This document shows positions 52,863-62,282 of a DNA stretch of 64,000 nucleotides, in pieces; positions within the stretch are counted from its first letter, which is position 1, and the number at the start of each line of letters is the position of its first letter. A program made the position numbers and the translations under genes. A model generated the notes under the pieces. The model made no database searches, was not told the origin of the DNA, and was given only the letters and a program-made list of their open reading frames with translations. This DNA comes from JAUVUV01 sp964548275 (GTDB lineage: Bacteria; Gemmatimonadota; Glassbacteria; GWA2-58-10), in NCBI GenBank assembly GCA_964548275.1, contig CAZJQI010000010.1, positions 18,043 through 82,042 on the forward strand, in the 5' to 3' direction.

Positions 52863-53872
52863 ATCACCTTGGCTCGCATCAGATCATGAAGGTGCACCAT
52901 GCCCACGACCCTTTTGTTTTCGTCCACCACCGGCATGGAGATAATGGAATAACTCTCCATCATTTTAACTGCGGAAATGCACAACTCCTCTTGGCGGATG
53001 TTTTTGGGATTTTTATTCATAACATTTATGGCTTTTATCTTCATGAAATCGGAAGTTTTCTGAAGCAGCCGCTTGAAATCGCCATCGGTGATTACCCCGA
53101 TCAACTCACCTTTGCCGCCCAGCACTGCGCAGATGCCGCGTTTAGCGACAAGCTCCAGCAGGACCTTTTTCATCCTGGCCCGATTGCTGACAGTGCCTAC
53201 ATTGTTCCCGGTGAGCATCAGCTCCTCCACCCGCAGAAGCAACCTTCTGCCCAGGAAACCTGCCGGATGAAGCCTGGCGAAATCCTCAGGACGGAAATCC
53301 CGGCGTACAAGCAATGCGATCGCCAGAGCATCGCCCATGACCATCGCCGCTGTAGTGCTGGCCGTGGGGGCTAGATCATAGGGGCAGGCTTCCTGCGGAA
53401 CCCCAACATCGAGCACTAGCTCGGAGAGCCTGGCAAGAGAGCTGTTTTTCTCTCCTGTCACCGCGATTAGCTTGACCCCGAGCCTCTTACACAGGTGAAG
53501 CATACGCTCGACTTCGCCCGTTTCACCGCTCTTGGAAACCGCGATAAAAACATCTTCCGGTGTGACCAGCCCCATGTCGCCGTGAAAGAAATCTACGGGA
53601 TGGATGAAAACCGCCGGCGTGCCTGTGCTTGTGAGCGTCGCGGCAAGCTTGCGTCCCACTATGCCGCTTTTGCCAACACCTGATACAATAACTCTACCCT
53701 TGCAGTTATAAATAAGTTCCACTGCTTCGGCAAAAGACTCATCGAGACGGTCGAGCAGGCCGCGGACACCCTCGGACTCGATACGGATCACCCGGCGGGC
53801 TTCTTCCAGGAGATCCTTTGGTCCGTATTCGATATGTTTACCGTCCATAATTTTTTGTGACACTTTGCTCAA
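52859..53872 (-). CDS. kdsD: Arabinose-5-phosphate isomerase (KdsD/KpsF family)
   Basis: 337 aa. SIS domain (VSGVGKSGIVGRKLAATLTSTGTPA, and SKSGETGEV) at residues about 40-180, then two CBS domains (about 210-335). It converts ribulose 5-phosphate to arabinose 5-phosphate for Kdo. TTG 53872 overlaps the kdsC stop; ATG 53848 is possible. Confidence 0.93.
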   Translation of the reverse strand: MSKVSQKIMDGKHIEYGPKDLLEEARRVIRIESEGVRGLLDRLDESFAEAVELIYNCKGRVIVSGVGKSGIVGRKLAATLTSTGTPAVFIHPVDFFHGDMGLVTPEDVFIAVSKSGETGEVERMLHLCKRLGVKLIAVTGEKNSSLARLSELVLDVGVPQEACPYDLAPTASTTAAMVMGDALAIALLVRRDFRPEDFARLHPAGFLGRRLLLRVEELMLTGNNVGTVSNRARMKKVLLELVAKRGICAVLGGKGELIGVITDGDFKRLLQKTSDFMKIKAINVMNKNPKNIRQEELCISAVKMMESYSIISMPVVDENKRVVGMVHLHDLMRAKVI

Positions 53873-54450
53873 TGTTCCCTCAGGTATTTTTCAACAGCCT
53901 GTTCGTAAAGTCCCCTGGCCTTGAGGACCAGGGTAACCAGCTCGCGGACTGCACCGTGGCCGCCCGCTTTCCTGGTGCAGTAGGCTGCAGCCTCGATAAC
54001 TTCCGGTGCAGCATCGGGCACGGCCACCGGCAGCCCCACACGTGCCATGAGCGGAAGATCGTTCAGGTCATCACCAATATAGGCCATGCGCTCGCAGGGT
54101 ATCTCAAGACGGCGGCTCATTTCCGAAAGAACAAGCTCTTTGTTCACGCAACCAAGATGCAGCTCTTTGATGGCAAAACTCTCCATGCGGGCCCGCGCCG
54201 CCTCCAGGTCGCGGCCGGAGATTACCGCCAGGTGCAGGTCCACCCCGCCGCAGAGGGCGAAAGCCGTACCATCCTCCACACTGAAACAGAGAAACTGCTC
54301 GCCGCTGTTTAGCTGGTAAGTGCGCCCGTTGGTCAGCACCCCGTCCACATCCATTACGATCAGCTCTACCTTGCGTGCCGCCTCGATCACCTCGGCCGGG
54401 GCATCCAGGCTGCTATCCAGCTTTATTTTCTTACCATTTATCTCTAACAT
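53869..54450 (-). CDS. kdsC: Kdo-8-phosphate phosphatase
   Basis: 193 aa, capless HAD of the C0 type. VMDVDGVLTNG (nucleophile and acid/base Asp), VISGRDLEAARAR and YIGDDLNDLPLM are intact. It makes free Kdo. It is read in a frame that overlaps the 3' end of kdsA by 20 nt. Confidence 0.92.
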   Translation of the reverse strand: MLEINGKKIKLDSSLDAPAEVIEAARKVELIVMDVDGVLTNGRTYQLNSGEQFLCFSVEDGTAFALCGGVDLHLAVISGRDLEAARARMESFAIKELHLGCVNKELVLSEMSRRLEIPCERMAYIGDDLNDLPLMARVGLPVAVPDAAPEVIEAAAYCTRKAGGHGAVRELVTLVLKARGLYEQAVEKYLREH

Positions 54451-55279
54451 AATCGCCCAACTCGACAAGTGAGGGGATCAAACTTTCCGCCTCTTCAGTG
54501 CTCACCATACATTGCCGGTCACTCAACGCGCTGGCTGGATCAGGATGAACCTCCATGAAAAGCCCATCAACTCCGGCTGCCACAGCCGCGCGGGAAAGAA
54601 GAGGGATAAACTCTCTTTTGCCGCCGGAGGATTCACCTGTGCCCCCCGGGGTCTGCACGCTGTGAGTGACATCGAATACCAGCGGGCTTAGTGAGGCTGC
54701 CATCACCTGGAGCGAGCGAAAATCCACCACCAGGTCATTATAACCGAAAAAACTTCCGCGCTCAGTAAGCAGAACCCTATCCCCACCGAAATGGCGCACC
54801 TTTTCAGCGGCAAGCACGGCAAGTTCGGGCCCCATGAACTGCCCTTTCTTTATATTTACAACCCGCCCGGTGGCTGCAGCGGCGTGCAAAAGATCGGTCT
54901 GGCGGCTCAAGAAAGCCGGTATCTGCAACACATCCGCCACCTGTGCAGCCGGGGCGGCCTCTGCGCTCTCGTGGATGTCCGTACAAATCGGCAGGCTGAA
55001 TTCTTCCTTGATCCTGCTCAGAATTTCGAGCCCTTTATCAAGGCCGGGACCTGTCGGAGTTCCGATAGAGGAACGGTTGGCCTTCCGGTAAGAGGATTTG
55101 TAAACGTAAACTATTCCGAGTTTTTGTGCGAGCCTGGAAAGCGCCTCCGCAGTCTGGCGCATCACGTCTAGCTCTTCGACCACGCAAGGGCCCGCGATAA
55201 TAAAAAGCCGCTCGCCGCCTCCCATGCGGCCACCGGCAAGTTCGATCACTGATGATTTAGCACGATCAGGCAGAGTCAC
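54431..55279 (-). CDS. kdsA: Kdo-8-phosphate synthase (metal-dependent type)
   Basis: 282 aa TIM barrel. KSSYRKANRSSIGTPTGPG binds PEP/A5P; the CTDIHES and RGSFFGYNDLVVDFRS segments are typical. The Cys in IAGPCVVEE marks the metal-dependent class, since non-metal enzymes carry Asn at that place. Condenses PEP with arabinose 5-phosphate. Overlaps pyrG by ATGA. Confidence 0.94.
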   Translation of the reverse strand: MTLPDRAKSSVIELAGGRMGGGERLFIIAGPCVVEELDVMRQTAEALSRLAQKLGIVYVYKSSYRKANRSSIGTPTGPGLDKGLEILSRIKEEFSLPICTDIHESAEAAPAAQVADVLQIPAFLSRQTDLLHAAAATGRVVNIKKGQFMGPELAVLAAEKVRHFGGDRVLLTERGSFFGYNDLVVDFRSLQVMAASLSPLVFDVTHSVQTPGGTGESSGGKREFIPLLSRAAVAAGVDGLFMEVHPDPASALSDRQCMVSTEEAESLIPSLVELGDYVRDKW

Positions 55280-56940
55280 TTCTGCTTTCTCTTTTCATCA
55301 TATTCCAGGGAGGCCCTGACAAAATCCCTGAACAGCGGGTGCGGGCGCATCGGGCGGCTTTTCAGTTCGGGATGGAACTGGCAGCCGATAAACCAGGGAT
55401 GCTTCCTGAGCTCCATTATTTCCACCAACTGGCCGTTAGGGGACAGGCCGCTGAAAACCATACCGTGGGCCGCAAGCTTTTCCCTGTATTTGTTGTTGAC
55501 CTCGTACCTGTGGCGGTGCCGTTCGCTGATCAGGCTTTCACCATAGATTTTCCTCACCAGGGTGCCTTCTTTCAGTTCGCAGGGATAGGCGCCCAGCCGC
55601 ATGGTGCCGCCCTTTTCGGTAACTTCCGCCTGGTCGGGCATCAGGCTTATCACCTGGCTTTCGGCATTGGTATCGAACTCGCTGGAAACCGCATCTTCGA
55701 TACCGCAGACATTTCGGGCAAACTCGACAATTGCGCACTGAAGGCCGAGGCAGATACCGAACATCGGCACCTTGTTCAATCTTGCGTAGCGGATAGTCTC
55801 AAGCTTTCCCTCGATACCACGCCAACCGAAACCCCCGGGGACCAGCATTCCAGCGAATCGGCTCAGCTTGCGCTTGGCGTTATAGCGGCTGATTTTCTCG
55901 GTGTCGATCCAGGTCAGGTTGACCTTGACATCATTGGCAATACCTGCGTGCACGAAGGACTCCATTATCGATTTATAGGCATCGGCCAGGCTGACATACT
56001 TGCCGCAGACTGCGATATCGATCTCCCGCTTTGGATTGAGATACTTCCGCACCATTTTTCTCCAGCGTCCCAGGGCGGGTTTCTTGGTATCCAACTGAAG
56101 GTGATCGGCTACCCTGTGGTCCAGTCCCTGGCTGTTCAACAGCAAGGGCACCTCGTAGATCGAGTTCACGTCTCGGGCCTCGAAAACAGACTGGTGAGAA
56201 ACATTACAGAAAAGCGCGATTTTCTGTTTCAGATCATCACTCAAGGGGTGGCTTGTGCGGCAGATCAGGATATCCGGCTGAATTCCGATTTCACGCAGGG
56301 CTTTTACACTGTGCTGGGTAGGCTTTGTTTTAAGCTCGCCGCTGGATTTAAGGAAAGGCACCATTGTTACGTGTACGTAGACAACATTGCTGCGCCCGAG
56401 ATCGAGTCCGAACTGGCGGCTGGCCTCCAGAAACGGCAAGGATTCGATATCGCCCACTGTGCCGCCGATTTCGCTGATTACCACATCCACCCTGCGTTTC
56501 AATGTCAGGCGCACCAGCGAGGCCTTGATTTCATCGGTCACATGGGGAATCACCTGCACTGTGGCACCGAGATAATCTCCCCGGCGCTCCTTGGAGATAA
56601 TCGTATCGTAGATCCTTCCCGTGGTGACATTGTTATCCTGGGAGAGGGATTCATCGAGAAAGCGCTCGTAGTGGCCCAGATCGAGGTCGGTTTCAGCCCC
56701 GTCATCGGTGACATAAACCTCCCCGTGCTGAAGGGGGTTCATCGTGCCGGGATCCACATTCAGATAAGGGTCGAATTTCATGATTGTCACCGAAAGGCCG
56801 CGGGCCTTGAGCAGCATTCCCAGTGCCGAGGAGCAGATCCCCTTGCCAAGGGATGATACAACTCCACCGGTGACAAAGATATACTTGACCCCCTCGGTGT
56901 GCTTGATCTTGTCTCTTTTGATCTCGGCGAATCTGGCCAA
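55276..56940 (-). CDS. pyrG: CTP synthase
   Basis: 554 aa. N-terminal synthetase domain (FVTGGVVSSLGKGI, DPYLNVDPGTMNP, EIGGTVGDIESLPF) and C-terminal class I amidotransferase (nucleophile in FGICLGLQ, His-Glu in CQFHPELKSRP). It makes CTP, needed for CMP-Kdo, which explains its place before kdsA and after kdsB. Confidence 0.97.
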   Translation of the reverse strand: MARFAEIKRDKIKHTEGVKYIFVTGGVVSSLGKGICSSALGMLLKARGLSVTIMKFDPYLNVDPGTMNPLQHGEVYVTDDGAETDLDLGHYERFLDESLSQDNNVTTGRIYDTIISKERRGDYLGATVQVIPHVTDEIKASLVRLTLKRRVDVVISEIGGTVGDIESLPFLEASRQFGLDLGRSNVVYVHVTMVPFLKSSGELKTKPTQHSVKALREIGIQPDILICRTSHPLSDDLKQKIALFCNVSHQSVFEARDVNSIYEVPLLLNSQGLDHRVADHLQLDTKKPALGRWRKMVRKYLNPKREIDIAVCGKYVSLADAYKSIMESFVHAGIANDVKVNLTWIDTEKISRYNAKRKLSRFAGMLVPGGFGWRGIEGKLETIRYARLNKVPMFGICLGLQCAIVEFARNVCGIEDAVSSEFDTNAESQVISLMPDQAEVTEKGGTMRLGAYPCELKEGTLVRKIYGESLISERHRHRYEVNNKYREKLAAHGMVFSGLSPNGQLVEIMELRKHPWFIGCQFHPELKSRPMRPHPLFRDFVRASLEYDEKRKQK

Positions 56941-57139
56941 TTATCCTCGATTCACACCTTAGATTATGGCTTCCCCTGCCGGCTGAAATCCAGGGAAAAT
57001 ATAATCTTTCGCCTGGAAGATTGCAAACAATTATAAATTCTCCAGTTGCTTTCTTAATCTGAGGACTCTTCTATTCAGTATCCTTCCCGGCATATCAGAA
57101 TCCTGGCGAGAGTGAAAAAAACCATGTCCGTTCCGAGGT

Positions 57140-57907
57140 TTATTCCAGTCCGTGCTGCTTGATCGCTTTTTCCACAAGAATGATGTCATCCGGGGTATCC
57201 ACCCCGATCGAGGCGGTTTCGCTGATCTGGGCAGCGTACATGGTAATCCCTGCATCAAGGGCACGCAACTGTTCGAGACCCTCACAGCGTTCAGCCATGG
57301 CAGTCGGCAAGCTGACCATCTGAAGCAGCTTTTCCTTCCGGTAAACGTAGAGTCCGAGATGAATCCGGTACGGGTTCTCCCCACCGGGTTCGAACTTGCT
57401 TTGCAGATCCTTGTCTCTGCAGTACGGCACCCGGCCCCGTGAGAAATAGAGAATCCTGCCGCCTGTGCCCAAAACCACCTTCACGCAGTTATAATCATCA
57501 GCCTCTGCCGGATAACGGGCCGGCCGCACCAGAGTGGTGATATCCGCCTCTGGAGTCTGCTTGATAAGCCTTACGGCAGAATCGATATGCTCCGGCTCCA
57601 GAAGGGGCTCATCTCCCTGAATATTGAGCACAATATCGTAATCTTCCATGGCTTCGGCCACCAGAGCCGTGCGGTTGGTTCCGGTCGGACAGTTCGCGGC
57701 GGTCATCATCACGTTGCCGCCGAAATTCCGCACACAGGCTGCGATCCGCCCATCATCGGTCGCCACGACTATATCGTCCAGGGTCGTTGCCTTCTCGGCC
57801 TGGCGGTAAACCCGCTCGATCATACTTTTGCCGGCGATCATGGCCAGTGGTTTGCCTGGAAATCGGGATGACATATAGCGCGCGGGAATAATTCCGAGTA
57901 CTTTCAT
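57140..57907 (-). CDS. kdsB: 3-deoxy-manno-octulosonate cytidylyltransferase (CMP-Kdo synthetase)
   Basis: 255 aa. N-terminal IIPARYMSSRFPGKPL nucleotide-binding loop, VVATDDGRI, NIQGDEPLLEPEHID and HLGLYVYRKE motifs. It activates Kdo as CMP-Kdo. A 199-nt gap separates it from pyrG; that gap holds no gene. Confidence 0.95.
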   Translation of the reverse strand: MKVLGIIPARYMSSRFPGKPLAMIAGKSMIERVYRQAEKATTLDDIVVATDDGRIAACVRNFGGNVMMTAANCPTGTNRTALVAEAMEDYDIVLNIQGDEPLLEPEHIDSAVRLIKQTPEADITTLVRPARYPAEADDYNCVKVVLGTGGRILYFSRGRVPYCRDKDLQSKFEPGGENPYRIHLGLYVYRKEKLLQMVSLPTAMAERCEGLEQLRALDAGITMYAAQISETASIGVDTPDDIILVEKAIKQHGLE

Positions 57908-57999
57908 AAATCTCCTTCAACTGCTGAATTTCAGGCTGATAACCCCAAAGTAATCCAAGATATAACCCTTGTAAAGTGACGTACTTGTAATAGTCAGGG

Positions 58000-58029
58000 T
58001 TGACTTGGCACAATGGATTCAATTAAAAT
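58000..58029 (+). promoter_or_regulatory. Possible sigma-70 promoter of the ispH fusion gene
   Basis: TTGACT (58000-58005), 18-nt spacer, TAAAAT (58024-58029), about 105 nt before the start codon. A moderate match. Confidence 0.45.
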
Positions 58030-58135
58030 TAGTTTCTATAGGCCGGTTTTTTGTACCTTCCTGCTACCAGCATTTGTTTAATAATAATTATCTCGGATAA
58101 CCAAAGGAAGATTTTCCTTCAAGCGAGTTTGCCTG

Positions 58136-59866
58136 ATGAAAGTATTACTGGCAGAGACAGCGGGATTCTGCAAGGGTGTCCGGCTGGCGATGAACAAGGT
58201 GCTCGAACATTCCGAGCAGACCAGCCAGACTATCTACACGGACGGCCCCCTGATCCATAACCCCCAGACTATCGAGATTCTCGAGCGCCGCGGTGTAAAA
58301 GTGATGAGTGATGATGACAGACCGAAACCTAATGAGACCGTATTCATCCGGACTCACGGTATCAGCCCGCAGAGACGTAAAGAAATCCAGAGCTTCGGGG
58401 TAACGGTGTGCGACGCCACCTGCCCGGATGTTGCTAAAATTCAGGGCCTGATCCGCAGGCACCGGCGCGCCGGGTATATGGTGGTCATAATAGGAGACAG
58501 GAACCATGCGGAGGTGATCGGACTTGCAGGTTATGCCGGAGATCAGGGACACGTGATCATCACTGCCGAGGAAGTCGCAACTTTGCCGGATGCCGAAAAA
58601 GTGTGTGTGGTCGCCCAATCCACACTCGAGAAATCTGTTTATTCCCGGGTGGGTGAGGCGATTCAAAAACGTTACAGTAATGTGGAGGTACTGGACACGA
58701 TTTGTCCGAGCACCTACCGCCGCCAAGAGGAAATTCGACAGCTTTCAAAAGGTGCAGATGCCGTGGTTGTTGTAGGCGGCAGAAACAGCGCGAACACCCG
58801 TCAGATGGTACATATCAGCGAGGGCAACGGCAAGCCCACCTTTCACGTAGAAACCGCCGAGGAACTGGACGAGAACAGTCTGCGGCAATACCATAGGGTA
58901 GCGGTTACCGCGGGCGCTTCCACCCCAAACTGGATCCTGATGGAGGTGGTGGACAGGCTCAAGGAGATCGAGCCGCAGAGCGCCTCCCGGGTATTCCGGC
59001 TGGTCAAACAAATTAGCCGGTTCCTGGTGAAATCGAACATTTTCGTTGCCTTCGGCTCTGCGATGCTTTGTTTCGCCAACGCCCGCCTGATGGGAATCAA
59101 TCCGGGCTGGCTGCCTTATGCGGTTGCATTCTATTACATTTTGAGCGTGCACCTGATGAGCCATTTCACCCACCAGGGCGCTTTTGAGTTAGCAAAGATC
59201 CCTGGGGGATCAAATCAAACTTCGGAGAGCAAATTTTATCTCTGGCTTGCGGCTGTCTCGGCCGCAATTGCTCTGCTTTTAACTGGTACACAGGGACCGG
59301 GATCATTTATGATTATGACGCTACTCTTGTTTCTGGGGCTTTTGTACCATATAGATATACCATATCTCAGCCTCCCGGTCGGCGGCAAAAATCTTCCTCT
59401 GCGCCTGATCCCTGCCTCAAAAGACCTTTTCATGGGCCTTGGATGGGCTTTCGTGACCGTTTTCTTTCCTCTTCAGTTAAAAGGGCTTTCATTTATCACT
59501 CCCGCTTTCTTTCTCACCTTCACCGCAACTTTTCTGCTGGTCACGATTCGCTCCCTGTTTTTCGACGTTCGCGATATCCAGGAAGACCAGATCGTGGGGC
59601 GGGAAACCTTGCCGACAATAATCGGGACAAAGGGAACCATGATCCTGATAATAAGCCTGACAAGCCTTTATGCGTTGGTGATGTCGGTTGGGGCAGCGCT
59701 GGGCTGGCTCACCAGTTTCGGAAAGCTGATGCTCGTGCTCACCGCTTACATCTGCTTCTACGTCTACCTTTATCACCGGCGAATAATCCGCAGGGAAACT
59801 CCTGTGGAGGTCTTAGGAAACACGCAGTTTGTTCTTGCAGGTGTGCTGGCTTTTCTATACGGCTAA
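58136..59866 (+). CDS. ispH: IspH (HMBPP reductase) fused to a UbiA-like membrane domain
   Basis: 576 aa. Residues 1-280 are IspH: iron-sulfur ligands Cys12 (GFCKGV), Cys96 (DATCP) and Cys190 (DTICPST), catalytic Glu126 and His124 in NHAEV, His41 in LIHNP. It converts HMBPP to IPP and DMAPP. Residues about 300-576 form some eight membrane helices with a UbiA-superfamily second motif, FDVRDIQEDQIVGRETLPTIIG (Asp477, Asp480, Asp484). The first NDxxD motif is not present at its expected place (around SHFTHQGAFEL, residues 342-351). The frame is unbroken, so it is a true fusion. The membrane domain may use or bind prenyl diphosphates (inference). Confidence 0.9.
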   Translation: MKVLLAETAGFCKGVRLAMNKVLEHSEQTSQTIYTDGPLIHNPQTIEILERRGVKVMSDDDRPKPNETVFIRTHGISPQRRKEIQSFGVTVCDATCPDVAKIQGLIRRHRRAGYMVVIIGDRNHAEVIGLAGYAGDQGHVIITAEEVATLPDAEKVCVVAQSTLEKSVYSRVGEAIQKRYSNVEVLDTICPSTYRRQEEIRQLSKGADAVVVVGGRNSANTRQMVHISEGNGKPTFHVETAEELDENSLRQYHRVAVTAGASTPNWILMEVVDRLKEIEPQSASRVFRLVKQISRFLVKSNIFVAFGSAMLCFANARLMGINPGWLPYAVAFYYILSVHLMSHFTHQGAFELAKIPGGSNQTSESKFYLWLAAVSAAIALLLTGTQGPGSFMIMTLLLFLGLLYHIDIPYLSLPVGGKNLPLRLIPASKDLFMGLGWAFVTVFFPLQLKGLSFITPAFFLTFTATFLLVTIRSLFFDVRDIQEDQIVGRETLPTIIGTKGTMILIISLTSLYALVMSVGAALGWLTSFGKLMLVLTAYICFYVYLYHRRIIRRETPVEVLGNTQFVLAGVLAFLYG

Positions 59867-60046
59867 CCCCCTTCGATCTTTAATCGAAAAGATATTTTTC
59901 TTATTCTGCTTATAAGCAATTTTTATTTTGCCCTTGACAAGTTTTGCGCGGATCAGACATGTTTAAATAAAGACTTCCGATTTGCTATATTTCCGTTGAG
60001 TATTGATCCTCACTTTGTTCCCATTTACCGAAAGGCTCCTTTAAAA

Positions 60047-60793
60047 ATGAAGGATATCCGGGTAAAAGAATTATCCACTAAAGACCGAGTAAAACAGGTT
60101 GAGGAACAGTTCAGGATCTGGGAAGCGACCGGCGACAAAGTGACAGAGGAGAAAACCAGGGAGGGAATCCGTTTTATCACCATTTCGCGCGATTACGGCT
60201 GTGCCGGCTTTCGAATAGGGGACAATCTCGCAGCAGCGCTCAATTCGACACAGCAGGAGGGACTTCCGCCCTGGACGGTTTACGATCACAAGCTGGTTGA
60301 TCTGGTTTGCCGGGATCACAATCTTAGCCGAGTGCTGGTGGAAAACCTCGACAAGCAACACAAGTATATTTTCGGCGACTATATTAAGGGATTATTCACC
60401 GGCGAACCTTCCTCGATACAGGTTTTCAAAAGATTCGCGGAGACGATTTTTCAACTCGCCTCCAGGGGAAAAGTGATTATTATCGGCCGCGCTTCGAGCC
60501 TGATCACCGGCAAACTCACCGGCGGCCTTCACATCCGGATAGTGTCGCCGCTGGAATGGAGGGTCAAGCAGGTTGCCGCTTACGAAAATATCGATGATCC
60601 AAAAGAGGCCCGCCGCTACACGATTAAAAACGACAGGGAACGGGGAAAGTTCTCCAAATATTTCCTGGGCAAGAGCCTCAAAAACCCGGCTATTTACGAT
60701 ATGATCCTGAACCAGCAAAGACTCGGCTTGGATGGAATCGTGAACCTGATTCTCGAGGCGATGCAAATGAGAGAGGAGATGAAAAGATCCTGA
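60047..60793 (+). CDS. Cytidylate-kinase-like family protein
   Basis: 248 aa. FITISRDYGCAGFRIGDNLAAAL (P-loop-like start), VYDHKLVDLV, KVIIIGRASSLITGKL, HIRIVSPLEWRVKQV and a lid with RYTIKNDRERGKFSKYFL match the family of CMP-kinase-like proteins without known substrate. The loop reads SRDYGCAGF rather than GPSGSGK. ATG 60047 is taken; a TTG at 59996 is in frame. A TTGACA at 59934-59939 has no good -10. Downstream of ispH in the same direction. Confidence 0.75.
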   Translation: MKDIRVKELSTKDRVKQVEEQFRIWEATGDKVTEEKTREGIRFITISRDYGCAGFRIGDNLAAALNSTQQEGLPPWTVYDHKLVDLVCRDHNLSRVLVENLDKQHKYIFGDYIKGLFTGEPSSIQVFKRFAETIFQLASRGKVIIIGRASSLITGKLTGGLHIRIVSPLEWRVKQVAAYENIDDPKEARRYTIKNDRERGKFSKYFLGKSLKNPAIYDMILNQQRLGLDGIVNLILEAMQMREEMKRS

Positions 60794-60823
60794 GAGGAGG
60801 ATAATTCAGTAATTCGCGGCAAA

Positions 60824-62254
60824 TCAGGCGGGGCTAACTGCTCTTGGCAGGCGGAAACTGAAAACACTGCCCTTGCCCAACTCGCTCTTGGCCCAGATTT
60901 CACCTCCCATAGCGGAGATCAGCTCCCGCGCAATGGCAAGCCCCAGCCCTGTGCCTTTCATGCTCTCCACAGAACAGGCGCGGCGGAATTTATCGAAAAC
61001 AAAAGGAAGCTCTTCAGCAGCAATCCCCTTGCCGGTATCTGCCACATCCACACGGATTTTATCACCCTCCTTGATTGCTGAAACATCAATCCTGCCCCCA
61101 TCCTGGTTATACTTGATCGCATTAGCCAGGAGATTGGAGACCACTCTTTCCAGTTGAATGGGATCGGCGAGGACCCGAACCGTTTTGCATTCGGTGCTGT
61201 AACTCACATTCAGTTGTTTTTCTGCAAACTGAGGATTTAAGAACTGAAGGGTACTTTGAAGCAACTCGTTTATATCTACCTCCTCAGAATCCAATTTCAA
61301 CTGCCCGGCTTCCAGCTTGGAAAGGGTGAGGAAATCCTCGATCAGGCGCTCCATCAGGCCGCAGCCTTTAACGACATTGGAAAGCAGTTTGTGCTGTTTT
61401 TTGTTCAGCAGGCCGACTTTGCCATCCAGCACGAGAGTGGAGCTTCCCAGGATAATTCCCAGAGGGTTTTTCAGGTCGTGAGTCAGCATGGAGATAAAAT
61501 CCTCGCGCATGCGCTCGATCTCCCGGTCGCGGGTCATATCCCGGAGGACTGTCACATAGGCCACTGGAGTGCCGTCCTCATCTGCGATAATCTTCCCGTC
61601 AGGCCCGGTTACCGGCTGGCTTTGCACCCGATAAAACCTCTCCTCGTGGCTGAAATCCACTCCGGGTTCATCCTCTCCCATTTTTGCAATCGAGGAATGG
61701 ACCGCCCCGGCAACAGGCCCCTCCCCCACCAATTTTTCCAGCGCCGTGCCTGATGGTGAATCTGCCCGGGCAGCAGCAAAACGCTCCATGAACCGGCCAT
61801 TGGCAAGCAGCACTCTGGCCTGGCGGCTGGTCACCAGCACAGCCTCCTCCAGGCTGTTCAGGATGGTCTCGGTCTTGCCGCGCTCGGTAAATAGAATCTT
61901 CTGGTACTCTTTGCGAAGATCATCCTGTTTCTGCTGAAGGGCGAGTACCTCCGCGTAAACAGCCTCGCGGGTCAGCCTGTATGAAGACACCACCTTGTCG
62001 ATAATCTCGCCGGTGCGCTCATCCGGGCTGAAAGTAATCACTGAATCCTCCTCGTCGCTTTCCCGGGTGAAAACGCCCCCCTTCACCAGCTCGCCCAGAT
62101 CGGCTGCCACATCCTCCACCCGGCGGTTTAGCCAGCGCGCAATTCCGGCGGCATTGTCCATGGCGAACGGGTGGTCGTGGTAATAGCTCAGGATTTCAAG
62201 CTTGAGAACTGTGTTGGCAACCGATTTGAGGAAATTTTTGACTTTGGTGTCCAA
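60824..62254 (-). CDS. Histidine kinase with N-terminal winged helix and PAS domain
   Basis: 476 aa, no membrane segment, so cytoplasmic. A winged-helix-like domain (about residues 18-68: AGIARWLNRRVEDVAADLGELVKGGVF), a coiled-coil linker, PAS (about 125-235), HisKA with phospho-His in MLTHDLKNPLG, and HATPase with SNLLANAIKYN, DVADTGKGI and GTGLGLAIA. Start is TTG 62254 with GAGG upstream. No response regulator is adjacent; it follows a KaiC-like gene on the same strand, so the two may act together. Confidence 0.87.
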   Translation of the reverse strand: MDTKVKNFLKSVANTVLKLEILSYYHDHPFAMDNAAGIARWLNRRVEDVAADLGELVKGGVFTRESDEEDSVITFSPDERTGEIIDKVVSSYRLTREAVYAEVLALQQKQDDLRKEYQKILFTERGKTETILNSLEEAVLVTSRQARVLLANGRFMERFAAARADSPSGTALEKLVGEGPVAGAVHSSIAKMGEDEPGVDFSHEERFYRVQSQPVTGPDGKIIADEDGTPVAYVTVLRDMTRDREIERMREDFISMLTHDLKNPLGIILGSSTLVLDGKVGLLNKKQHKLLSNVVKGCGLMERLIEDFLTLSKLEAGQLKLDSEEVDINELLQSTLQFLNPQFAEKQLNVSYSTECKTVRVLADPIQLERVVSNLLANAIKYNQDGGRIDVSAIKEGDKIRVDVADTGKGIAAEELPFVFDKFRRACSVESMKGTGLGLAIARELISAMGGEIWAKSELGKGSVFSFRLPRAVSPA

Positions 62255-62282
62255 ATTCGAAGCGCCTCAAAAGTAAGGAGTT

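Noticed and set aside
55339..56856. 505-codon antisense open frame opposite pyrG
   Set aside because: No domain, no ribosome binding site, fully inside a conserved gene on the other strand.
58004..58020. Possible sigma-54 promoter (TTGGCAC followed by ATTCA) upstream of ispH
   Set aside because: The -24 half matches, but the -12 half lacks the essential GC pair, so the sigma-70-type match is preferred.
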